NCBI GenBank assembly: GCA_025210525.1
Contig: JAOARP010000039.1
Coordinates: 62,001 to 126,000, forward strand
From: Marinisporobacter sp.
GTDB lineage: Bacteria; Bacillota; Clostridia; Peptostreptococcales; Thermotaleaceae
Reading direction: 5' to 3'
DNA: 64,000 nucleotides
Shown here: positions 8,978-16,640 of the stretch, piece by piece
How positions within the stretch are numbered: position 1 is the stretch's first letter
Layout: every line of letters starts with the position of its first letter
Notes under the pieces: generated by a model
Seen by the model: only the letters and a program-made list of their open reading frames with translations
What the model was told of the DNA's origin: nothing
Databases searched by the model: none
Position numbers and translations under genes: made by a program

Positions 8978-9793
8978 TTACTTAGCTACTTGATTAAATT
9001 TTCTTACTCCATCCATAGGTCTTTTTTTATCATCTGGTCTTTCTAGTCTTTTAGGTGCATTTTCCTTTATTTTATCTGCTGTATCTTGTGAAATAACTCC
9101 TTCCTTTACTAGTTCAGAAAGCTCGTCTCTCTTTTCCCCTTTTGTATTCTTTCTCTCTTCAAAATATGCTTTTCGATCTTCTTCACTCATTGCTTTTACT
9201 TTATCCATTTCAGCTTTTCTTTCTTCTACCTTTTCTTCATGAAATGCTTTCCATTTTGTTGCTTCATCTTGTGTAATCATTCCATCTTCTACTAGTTTAT
9301 TCATTTTTTCCTCAAATCTTTTTTCTTGTTCTAAAGCTCTCATCTCATGCATTTTTTCTCCAACTTGATCTGCTTTTTCTTGTGTAAATACACCTTCTTC
9401 TACAAGGGTAGCCATGCCACCTCTTCTTGGCCCTGCTTCTTTATTATCTTTTCGTTCTTCTAAGTACGCTTTTCTCTCTTCTTTCGTCATTGCTTTTACT
9501 TTATCCATTTCAGCTTTTCTTTCTTCCATTCTTTCTTCATTAAATGCTTTCCATTTTGTCGCTTCATCTTGTGTAATCGTTCCAGCCTCTACTAACTTAG
9601 TAATCGTATCTTCTAAATTCGGACCTCTTTTTTCAAATCTTTCACCAACTCTTTTTTCTATTCCAAGTCTTCCTTTTGATGCTTTTTTTTCTGTACTTAT
9701 ATTATCTGCAAAAGCCATCCCTGCCATTGAAAACACCATCGCACCAATTAAAATCCCATTTACCATCTTTTTCATTTTTTTTCCTATTTTCAT
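8978..9793 (-). CDS. Secreted K/E-rich protein with four DUF2680-like modules
   Basis: 271 residues with a signal peptide (MKIGKKMKK, a hydrophobic core, AFA) cut near residue 29. Four modules follow, each starting with a LVEAGTITQDEA-like helix pair; the first and third are almost copies, each followed by a helix reading ERKAEMDKVKAM. The modules resemble DUF2680, a small helical domain of unknown role in Firmicutes. About half the residues are charged, so an extended helical, surface-exposed protein is likely. GGAGG lies 7 bases before the ATG. It is transcribed alone and has its own terminator. Function unknown. Confidence 0.75.
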   Translation of the reverse strand: MKIGKKMKKMVNGILIGAMVFSMAGMAFADNISTEKKASKGRLGIEKRVGERFEKRGPNLEDTITKLVEAGTITQDEATKWKAFNEERMEERKAEMDKVKAMTKEERKAYLEERKDNKEAGPRRGGMATLVEEGVFTQEKADQVGEKMHEMRALEQEKRFEEKMNKLVEDGMITQDEATKWKAFHEEKVEERKAEMDKVKAMSEEDRKAYFEERKNTKGEKRDELSELVKEGVISQDTADKIKENAPKRLERPDDKKRPMDGVRKFNQVAK

Positions 9794-10120
9794 TTTTATT
9801 CCTCCTCGTTTTTTTATTTCTTACTATGGGTTCATTATAATCAATAATTGTGATGTTTTTATGAGGGATGTTTGTGTATTTTATATACTTTTTCATGATA
9901 CATTCAATAGGAGAATCAGTTTTATGAATTTATCATAATAAATTAAAATATTACATTGTATCATTTCAAAAATAAAAGAACTATAATACCTTCTAAACTA
10001 AGATGGTTCTGGTACAAAAAACATTAAATACATTGACATATTTAACTTATAGTGATATATTTTTCCAATAAGTATGTGATAATGATTATTATTATCTATC
10101 AATTACAAAGGAGGATTACA
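9794..10120. other. Divergent intergenic region
   Basis: AT-rich region of 327 bases between two divergent genes. I find the plus-strand promoter at 10033-10061 and the two ribosome-binding sites, and no gene. Confidence 0.6.
10033..10061 (+). promoter_or_regulatory. Sigma-A type promoter of the OYE-family gene
   Basis: TTGACA (10033-10038) and TATATT (10056-10061) separated by 17 bases, 60 bases before the start codon. Confidence 0.8.
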
Positions 10121-11236
10121 ATGTTTAATGAATTTATACTTAAAGAAAATGTGAAACTAAGAAATAAAATTGTTTTAGCACCTTTGACAACATGGTCTGC
10201 AAATGATGATCTAACAATTTCAGATGAAGAAGTCAATTATTATATCGCTCGGTCAAAAGAAGCAGGAATGGTTATTACAGGATGTACTTTCTTTCAACCA
10301 AATGGGCAAGCATTTGAAAACGAGTTTTATGCAGGTGGTGATGAGTTTATACCTTCACTAAAAAAACTTGCAAATTCAATAAAATCACAAGGTGCAAAGG
10401 CTATCCTTCAAATATTCCATGGTGGTAGAATGGCTTTGCCTAACTCCGGACAACTCATTAGTGCTTCAGCGGTTAAATCCATGTATAATGTTTTTGGAAT
10501 GGAAGCAGAAATGGAAACACCAAAAGAAATGACTCATGAAGAAATTCAAGAGTTTATTCATGGTTTTCACGAAACAACTAGAAGAGCAATTGAAGCAGGC
10601 TTTGATGGTATTGAAATCCATGGTTCAAACAAATTTTTGATTCAACAATTCTTTTCAGCAGAGACCAATCGCCGAACAGATGAATGGGGCGGAACAATTG
10701 AGAAAAGGCTGCGTTTCCCACTTGAAATCATAAAGGCTGCAAATAAGGCAAGAACTCAATACAGTAATACAAAATTTATAATTGGATATAGATTCTCACC
10801 AGAAGAAATGGAAGAGAAAGGAATTACATTAGAAGATACCTTATATCTAGTAGACAAATTAGCAGATCAAGAAATTGATTATATACATGTATCCTTAATG
10901 CATTACAAAGCTACATCAAAAAGAAATCCGAGTGATAAAAGAATCATAGGAAAGTTACTACAGGAAAAGATTAACGGCAGAAAGCCACTAATCGGAGTAG
11001 GAAGCATATATTCCAAAGAAGACGTAGAAGATGCTTTGAATAATGTAGGATACGATCTAATTTCTATTGGTCAAGCCATAGTCACAGAACCTAATTGGAT
11101 TAGAAAAATAAAATCTAGCGAAGAGATTCAAAATTACATCGATATGGAAAATCTTGAAAAACAAATGATTCCCATAAAAATGGCCAATACAATTGCTAGT
11201 TTCCCAGGTTGGTTTAAAATAAAAAGGTCTAACTAA
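10121..11236 (+). CDS. NADH-dependent flavin oxidoreductase (Old Yellow Enzyme family, YqiG-like)
   Basis: 371 residues from the ATG at 10121, chosen because AAAGGAGGATT precedes it; the frame is open for 23 codons upstream without a site. FMN-barrel features are present: LAPLTTW near the start, LQIFHGGR near residue 105, then GFDGIEIHGSNKFLIQQFFS and NRRTDEWGG. These are single-domain FMN ene-reductases using NADH, related to B. subtilis YqiG, reducing activated C=C bonds; the substrate is unknown. There is no Fe-S or second NAD domain as in 2,4-dienoyl-CoA reductase. It is transcribed alone from a good promoter. Confidence 0.88.
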   Translation: MFNEFILKENVKLRNKIVLAPLTTWSANDDLTISDEEVNYYIARSKEAGMVITGCTFFQPNGQAFENEFYAGGDEFIPSLKKLANSIKSQGAKAILQIFHGGRMALPNSGQLISASAVKSMYNVFGMEAEMETPKEMTHEEIQEFIHGFHETTRRAIEAGFDGIEIHGSNKFLIQQFFSAETNRRTDEWGGTIEKRLRFPLEIIKAANKARTQYSNTKFIIGYRFSPEEMEEKGITLEDTLYLVDKLADQEIDYIHVSLMHYKATSKRNPSDKRIIGKLLQEKINGRKPLIGVGSIYSKEDVEDALNNVGYDLISIGQAIVTEPNWIRKIKSSEEIQNYIDMENLEKQMIPIKMANTIASFPGWFKIKRSN

Positions 11237-11350
11237 TTAGGGTAGTAAAAAATAGTAAAAGAAAAATTATTACAAAAGAATATGAAGAAGATGTTTCAGG
11301 AAATATTAAACAAAATAAGACATTTCCCTCAAAATCACTCAATGTATAAT

Positions 11351-11387
11351 GAAATGGTGGACTTGATTTATTCTTTTCCACCATTTC
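11351..11387. other. Hairpin between convergent genes
   Basis: A perfect 11-base inverted repeat (11351-11361 with 11377-11387). No T run follows on either strand, so a weak terminator or a remnant is possible. Confidence 0.35.
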
Positions 11388-11429
11388 CTCATCAAACTAT
11401 ACGTGAATACATAAATGGTAACCATCCCA

Positions 11430-11966
11430 CTATAATTTTGAATGAAAATAATTAGTATTCAACGGGGTAGGTATAACCCTTTCTTTTATCATTTCCTTAT
11501 GAACAGTTTCTCTTAAAAATACAGATTGAAAGTAGGTCTGACCAAACATTATTTTAATATTATATAAAGTCTCTTTTAAATTTTCATCAAGATAAGCATA
11601 TAAAGTATAATAACCTGGAGGTAAATCTTCTATAATAAAATTCCCTGATTCATCTGACTGGGTTTTACCTACTGGATAGTCTGAAAAATCTATATGCGTT
11701 CCAAAATATAATAAAATATTTACATTTGAAAGAATTTCTTTTTTATCCTCTGAATAAGTAATACCAGTAATTTTACTAACAAAGTCATCTGCTGTAGGAT
11801 AAGGATTGACTTGAACATTTTGAAAGTTCAATTGTGAAGGGTTTGCTTCCACATGTTGTTCTTGATCAAGATCTTGTGTATTCTGTTGCGTACTTGATTG
11901 ATCTTGAATTCTTTGCTCCTTGGTTTTTAAAATTTTTTCTTTTTCATTTAGATCTTTTAATTTCAT
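11430..11966 (-). CDS. Protein with carboxypeptidase-regulatory-like (Ig-like) domain
   Basis: 178 residues, no signal peptide. Residues 1-55 are charged and glutamine-rich (KLKDLNEKEKILKTKEQR, then QDQSSTQQNTQ). About residues 65-155 form a transthyretin-like beta sandwich: ITGITYSEDKKEILSNVNILLYF, then SDESGNFIIEDLPPGYYTLYAY, the standard carboxypeptidase regulatory-like pattern. Such domains act as structural or adhesive modules, often on cell or spore surfaces. It lies 71 bases downstream of the E/A/K-rich gene and both read the same way, so they may be co-expressed. GGGGGGA precedes the ATG. Exact role unknown. Confidence 0.65.
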   Translation of the reverse strand: MKLKDLNEKEKILKTKEQRIQDQSSTQQNTQDLDQEQHVEANPSQLNFQNVQVNPYPTADDFVSKITGITYSEDKKEILSNVNILLYFGTHIDFSDYPVGKTQSDESGNFIIEDLPPGYYTLYAYLDENLKETLYNIKIMFGQTYFQSVFLRETVHKEMIKERVIPTPLNTNYFHSKL

Positions 11967-12037
11967 AAAATCCCCCCCTACAATTTATGAAAATCCTTAG
12001 TGGGAAAGAAATTCCCACTAAAAATTCATCATACATC

Positions 12038-12352
12038 CTACTTATCAATAACTATTGTGCCTGCCTTAGCTTCAGCTTCGCTATCAGCATCATTTTCAGC
12101 TTTTTGACCTTGATATTGTCTTTGATAAATGTGATTATAATTAATCTGCTTATTATTTTGATATTGTTTATGCATATCCTTTTCTAGATCTATTTCTTTA
12201 TCTACCTCAAATTCCTTTTCTAAGTCTATATTCTTATTTTCTGATTCTAATTTAGCTTTGTTTTTTGCAGCTGCATAAGCTTTTGCTTTAGCTTCCGCTT
12301 CAATTTCTTCCTTAATTATTTTTTTTAATTCAACTAAAGATAAATCCATCAT
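12038..12352 (-). CDS. Small E/A/K-rich protein, unknown
   Basis: 104 residues with GGAGG 8 bases before the ATG. Residues 1-60 are a strongly charged helix with an AEAKAKAYAAAKNKAK run; 62-85 are rich in Q, N and Y; the end returns to ADSEAEAKAG. It has no cysteine, no membrane segment and no signal peptide. Composition suggests a coiled coil or a disordered structural protein, as seen in spore coats or exosporia, but nothing proves that. It sits directly upstream of the Ig-like protein. Confidence 0.55.
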   Translation of the reverse strand: MMDLSLVELKKIIKEEIEAEAKAKAYAAAKNKAKLESENKNIDLEKEFEVDKEIDLEKDMHKQYQNNKQINYNHIYQRQYQGQKAENDADSEAEAKAGTIVIDK

Positions 12353-12581
12353 TTTTTATTCCTCCATTTTATTTTTATATTTTATTTAAGTTTATTATCT
12401 TTTGTTAAAAATAGCAGACAAAAAATTAGAGTATCTAACACGATCCCCCTTTCTTTGTATGGGTTTTTGTTTTCTTGCACTATATATATATGGACAAATG
12501 TAAAATATGTGACAAGAAGGACAAAAATCTTAGTTATTAAGTTTCTCACATAATTTATTCTTTAAAAGGAGGAGTTTTAAA

Positions 12582-13083
12582 ATAGCAATTCGTCATTATG
12601 TTTTACTAGCAACAGATGGTTTTATCAACCTTACAAATGAACCAGATCCTTGTATAACTAATCGAACAAAAATATATGTTTATGGATTTATAGAAGGATT
12701 ATTTGAAGTAGATGGTAAAAAGATAAAAAGAAATGAATATATTGATTGGAAAGATGAAAAGAATTGGGAAATACTAATAAATCTAAAGGGTACAGCAACA
12801 ATCTAAATCTATTAAATTAGATCATAAATTAATAGAAGAAGGATTTACTGTAACTATTGGTTCCTGTGAAATATTCGATTTACTTTTAACAGCCGATAAC
12901 AAGTCTCCACACTAGAGAAATTATATCGTCAATGGTCAAGATGTTTTTTCATCTCTATGTAATCAAATGAAAAAAAATTAAAAAATTGACAGTAAAGACA
13001 TCATAAACATTATCGATGATGACATTTAGACTATTGAAGAAATTTCTGAAAAAGCCATTAGAGATTCTCTAAAAAATATTTAA
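12582..13083 (+). pseudogene. Decayed gene, possibly a multicopper oxidase-like protein
   Basis: A perfect AAGGAGGA site at 12567-12573 is followed at 8 bases by ATA where an ATG should be. The frame then reads 74 clean codons starting (I)AIRHYVLLATDGF and ending LKGTATI before a stop at 12804. The coding signal continues in the +1 frame from 12805 to 13083 but is broken by three in-frame stops, with pieces such as GFTVTIGSCEIFDLLLTADN and RNYIVNGQD. The N-terminus recalls clostridial multicopper oxidase-domain proteins of many hundred residues; if so, most of the middle is deleted. Lost start, frameshift and stops together make this a pseudogene; the family is from memory and uncertain. Confidence 0.6.
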
Positions 13084-13108
13084 TAAAAAATGCCATTATG
13101 TTAACCTA

Positions 13109-13141
13109 AGGACAGTGAAAAATATTCATTTTCACTGTCCT
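13109..13141. terminator. Hairpin after the decayed gene
   Basis: A perfect 13-base stem (13109-13121 with 13129-13141) with a 7-base loop. T-rich sequence follows only after 13 bases on the plus strand, so termination strength is doubtful. Confidence 0.5.
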
Positions 13142-13262
13142 CTTCAATAAGTTTTTTTATTACCTAGATTGTAGTAAATTTGCAATTTTTAATTAACACA
13201 ACAAATTAGTTACTATTTTTCTCTATTATTAAAAATCTGATTGTTCTATAATACCTTCTATA

Positions 13263-14762
13263 TCAAATCCTTTTAATACTCTCCAACAACTCAGGAATTT
13301 CCTCATACTTTTCCACCCAAATAATTTTCATTCCCAATTGCTCAAAAAATTTCTCTTGTAGCTCATTATTTACAATATTAAAAGATTCAAGTATATCATC
13401 TCTAATTTCTTCCACACCCAAAGTATTTGAAAAGTTATTTTTCTTCATGATTGCAAAATGCTTTGATGCTTTAGTTCTTCGATTACTTATAGCTAATAAT
13501 CTTCTTAAATTAGGATCATTAAGGGATAAACCAATCATTAAAGTAGTATTTTCTCTTAAAAAATTTAATTGAGTAATATTTGCCCATGAGTAAGGGTCAT
13601 TGTATAAGTTATGGTATCCATCTTCTGAAAACACTAATAACCCTTCTGATAATTGTTCATACTCCTCAGGATTTCTTGGTAAAAATCCATGAACATGATA
13701 GATTCCTAATTCATCAGGTGTTGTATAATCCATTTCACTATAAAGGGAATGATAGTGAATATTATATTCTTTAAGGTTTACTTCTAATAAATCATCAAAA
13801 TTATAAGTAACTACAGCTCTTATCCCCACACCATTTCTTCTAGGCAAGCATAGCTTTGAAATAGATTTTAATAATTTAGAAGTTCCTTTATTGGTATCAT
13901 TAAAATTCTTATAAAGAAATCTTGAAACATCTTTTTCAAAGGATTCTCCTAATCCTGCCTTAATGAAAGTAGCTTGTAACAAGGGAGAATTTTCATTTAA
14001 TTCCTTTAAGATAAAATCTGCTTCAAAATCATTGATGGATCTATTCTTTTTTGAAAATTTATTTTTGATCATCAATACCAATAAATCTGATATTAAATCC
14101 TTCCATTCGCTAATACCCGCATCCTTTGATACGCCTGCACCTAAGAATAAGACTAATTCATCTCGTTTATAGCTATTCTTTAATTCTTCTAATCTTTCTT
14201 GCCTTATTTTTTTCCAATCTCCAGAGCTTTTAGATAAACTTTTATCTACTGCATTATTTACTAAAATCTCTGTAACTTTAGATAAATCATTAATAGAAAA
14301 GCTATTAAACTGACTATCAATTTTGCATAAATCTTTTATATCCCATATTTTCACTGCATGCTTCAATAGGGATTGAAATCTTTCTTCAAGCTTTTGTTTT
14401 TCCTCATCTAAAAATTTATGACCGAATATAAATAGGATACTTTTCATATTTGGAAATAATTCTAATTTTTTGCTTAAAACTTCTGCAATTTTTTTAGAAT
14501 TTCTTTGATAACTATTCTTATCACTATATAGCTTAATTTCTATGACCGTTTGCCCTTCGAGTTCATCAATCCCCTCTAAAATAACGCCATCAAATTCATG
14601 AAAAGATAAATTGTTTTCTTCATTTCCATACTCACTAGATATCAATCTTTTATTCTCTTTTTGTAAATATTCTTGTAATGCGTTTAAAACTAAGGTCTCA
14701 AAAATATATGCAGTTCGAATAATATGATTTTTGTTATTGATATATTTATTAACTAAGTCCAT
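13263..14762 (-). CDS. PD-(D/E)XK nuclease-like plus SIR2 fusion, probable anti-phage effector
   Basis: 499 residues. N-terminal domain (about 1-150): FETLV helix with E22, D58 in EFDGV, then E75 and K77 in VIEIKLY, the spacing of a PD-(D/E)XK (Mrr-like) nuclease. C-terminal SIR2-like domain (about 200-430): FLGAGVSKDAG (206-215) for NAD binding, TYNFDD (319-324), HVHG (356-359) and GLSLNDPNLRRLL (411 on), so the asparagine and histidine expected in NAD-cleaving SIR2 effectors are there. SIR2 domains of this kind deplete NAD in Thoeris, DSR and SIR2-HerA defence. No partner gene is adjacent; it is flanked by a pseudogene and a transporter. GGAGG lies 6 bases before the ATG. Defence role is inferred. 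Confidence 0.75.
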   Translation of the reverse strand: MDLVNKYINNKNHIIRTAYIFETLVLNALQEYLQKENKRLISSEYGNEENNLSFHEFDGVILEGIDELEGQTVIEIKLYSDKNSYQRNSKKIAEVLSKKLELFPNMKSILFIFGHKFLDEEKQKLEERFQSLLKHAVKIWDIKDLCKIDSQFNSFSINDLSKVTEILVNNAVDKSLSKSSGDWKKIRQERLEELKNSYKRDELVLFLGAGVSKDAGISEWKDLISDLLVLMIKNKFSKKNRSINDFEADFILKELNENSPLLQATFIKAGLGESFEKDVSRFLYKNFNDTNKGTSKLLKSISKLCLPRRNGVGIRAVVTYNFDDLLEVNLKEYNIHYHSLYSEMDYTTPDELGIYHVHGFLPRNPEEYEQLSEGLLVFSEDGYHNLYNDPYSWANITQLNFLRENTTLMIGLSLNDPNLRRLLAISNRRTKASKHFAIMKKNNFSNTLGVEEIRDDILESFNIVNNELQEKFFEQLGMKIIWVEKYEEIPELLESIKRI

Positions 14763-15043
14763 TTTGCTTCCTCCTTATAAAAAAACATTTGCATAATATA
14801 CAATTATTTCTTATAGAACAGCATTTGTATTATATATAGTTTTTTAGTCATATTCATTTATAAAGTATTCCCTATAGATTTCTCAAGTAAAACATTCCTT
14901 TATGAAGTATTAGCCCCCATATACTGTTAAGTTTATTTAATTGGTCATCCCCTTATTTCATTATATCATAACAAAATTCCAATTATTAACATCCTAAACA
15001 TTCATTCATGTTTCATTCTTCGAAGAAATCTATAGCTTCTCTA
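14763..15043. other. Intergenic region without a gene
   Basis: AT-rich; it contains the upstream region of the SIR2-fusion gene and a perfect 12-base palindrome at 15016-15027 of unknown meaning. No ORF with a ribosome-binding site was seen. Confidence 0.5.
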
Positions 15044-15090
15044 AAATAAAAAGTCTTCAGCATAATCCACTAGGATTACACTAAAGACTT
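15044..15090 (-). terminator. Terminator of the YuiF-like transporter gene
   Basis: A 16-base stem (15053-15068 with 15073-15088) including wobble pairs, a 4-base loop and a T-rich tail on the minus strand, 18 bases after the stop. Confidence 0.8.
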
Positions 15091-15105
15091 TCCCTGATTT
15101 ATTTA

Positions 15106-16407
15106 CTAAAAAATCATAGCCCCAATTACACCAAAAATCACCAAAGGAATATTGTAGTGAAGAAATGTAGGAACACAAGTATCCCAAATATGATCATGTT
15201 GCCCATCTACATTTAGCCCTGATGTGGGTCCTAATGTAGAATCAGAAGCAGGAGAACCTGCATCTCCAAGAGCTGCTGCTGTCCCAATCATAACCGTAGT
15301 AGCTAATGGACTAAATCCTAACTTTAAACAAAGGGGTACATAAATCACTGCAATAATAGGAATCGTTCCAAAGGATGTTCCAATTCCCATTGTAATAATC
15401 AATCCTAAAAGAATCATTAAAATAGCTGCAATCAATTTACTTCCTGCCATCATACTAGCTACAGCACTCACTAAATCTTCTACTCCACCTGTTTCTCTGA
15501 TAACATTTGCATATCCTGATGCTACTAGCATAACAAAAGCAATGAATCCCATCATGCCAATCCCACTACTCATGAGTTCATCTATGTCACCCCATTTAAT
15601 GGCTCTAAAAATAATCATAATAATTAATCCTACGATAGCACCAAGAGGTAACGATCCTATAGTAATCTGAATAATTAATGCTGCTAAGGCACCGAGTAAT
15701 GCTACCAAATGTTTACTCGAAAATGCTACTTCTTCTATATCTTTTTTCTCTTCTGTATGATTCACCATCTTATAAGCTCTGGGCTTTCTATAGGAAATAA
15801 AAATAGCAACCAATAGTCCTACAATCATTCCAAGCCCAGGTAGCCACATAGCCTGCCATACATCATTTTTTGCCATTTCCATACCATTTGCAGTCATTTC
15901 CTCTGCAATAATTCCATGGAAAATCAGCCCAAAGCCTATTGGTAGCGCCACATAAGGGGTCTTTAAACCAAAAGTTAATGCACAGGCTGCTCCCCTTCTA
16001 TCAATATTTAATTGGTTCATCACCTTTAGTAGTGGTGGAATTAAAATAGGAATAAATGCAATATGTACAGGAATTAAATTTTGAGAAAAACAAGCAATGA
16101 TTGCAATAAGAATTAATAAAATAGTTCCTTTTCCTTTAATAGTGTTAGCAATCTTTCTTGACAAGATAGTAGCAAGCCCTGTTTTATGAATAGCCGCGGC
16201 TAATGCCCCTAATAAAATATAGCTAAGGGCTGTTTCTGCATTTCCACCCATGCCACCAATAAGGGTTTCCATGGTTTTATCAATGGGCATACCTGCTAAA
16301 AACCCTCCTGCTATAGCTGCAATAATTAGTGAAATAATTACATTCAATTTTAATAAACAAAGAATACTCATAATAATTACTGAAAATAATACTGGATTTG
16401 TTAACAT
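15106..16407 (-). CDS. Na+/H+ antiporter-family transporter (YuiF-like), probable histidine permease
   Basis: 433 residues with about 11-12 hydrophobic segments. Conserved pieces include PVHIAFIPILIPPLL, GLKTPYVALPIGFG and the C-terminal GTAAALGDAGSPASDST, a pattern of the NhaC-like YuiF group. Members of this group have been predicted to carry histidine because of T-box regulation. Here the gene lies just downstream of hutH in the same direction, which supports histidine uptake better than sodium exchange. A terminator after hutH separates the two transcripts, though read-through is possible. GGGAGG lies 5 bases before the ATG. Confidence 0.75.
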   Translation of the reverse strand: MLTNPVLFSVIIMSILCLLKLNVIISLIIAAIAGGFLAGMPIDKTMETLIGGMGGNAETALSYILLGALAAAIHKTGLATILSRKIANTIKGKGTILLILIAIIACFSQNLIPVHIAFIPILIPPLLKVMNQLNIDRRGAACALTFGLKTPYVALPIGFGLIFHGIIAEEMTANGMEMAKNDVWQAMWLPGLGMIVGLLVAIFISYRKPRAYKMVNHTEEKKDIEEVAFSSKHLVALLGALAALIIQITIGSLPLGAIVGLIIMIIFRAIKWGDIDELMSSGIGMMGFIAFVMLVASGYANVIRETGGVEDLVSAVASMMAGSKLIAAILMILLGLIITMGIGTSFGTIPIIAVIYVPLCLKLGFSPLATTVMIGTAAALGDAGSPASDSTLGPTSGLNVDGQHDHIWDTCVPTFLHYNIPLVIFGVIGAMIF

Positions 16408-16560
16408 ACTGTCCTCCCTAATTTACTCGTGATCTATTTTTTTCACACAAGGAATAGTATATCACAAAACACTTTGATTAAGCAAAGTATTAAAGCAGGA
16501 AATTTTTTTCAAGAATCTATTACTCATTTATTTAAGTCATTCGTTTTCTCATGCTTTCTT

Positions 16561-16608
16561 ATAAAAAAAGTACCCTCAGAATTTATTTTTATCCTAAAGA
16601 TACTTTTT
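16561..16608 (-). terminator. Terminator of hutH
   Basis: Arms 16565-16579 and 16594-16608 give a 15-base stem with three wobble pairs, followed on the minus strand by a T run. Confidence 0.75.
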
Positions 16609-16640
16609 ATTTCATTGCTTATTTATTTTAATAACTAGTT

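Noticed and set aside
9414-9938. 174-codon plus-strand ORF over the four-module protein gene
   Set aside because: Antisense shadow of a repetitive K/E-rich gene, no start signal.
11354-11455. 34-codon ORF beginning inside the 11351 hairpin
   Set aside because: No ribosome-binding site and it overlaps the end of the convergent gene.
15016-15027. Perfect 12-base palindrome TTCTTCGAAGAA
   Set aside because: No promoter or known operator pattern fits; chance is likely in AT-rich DNA.
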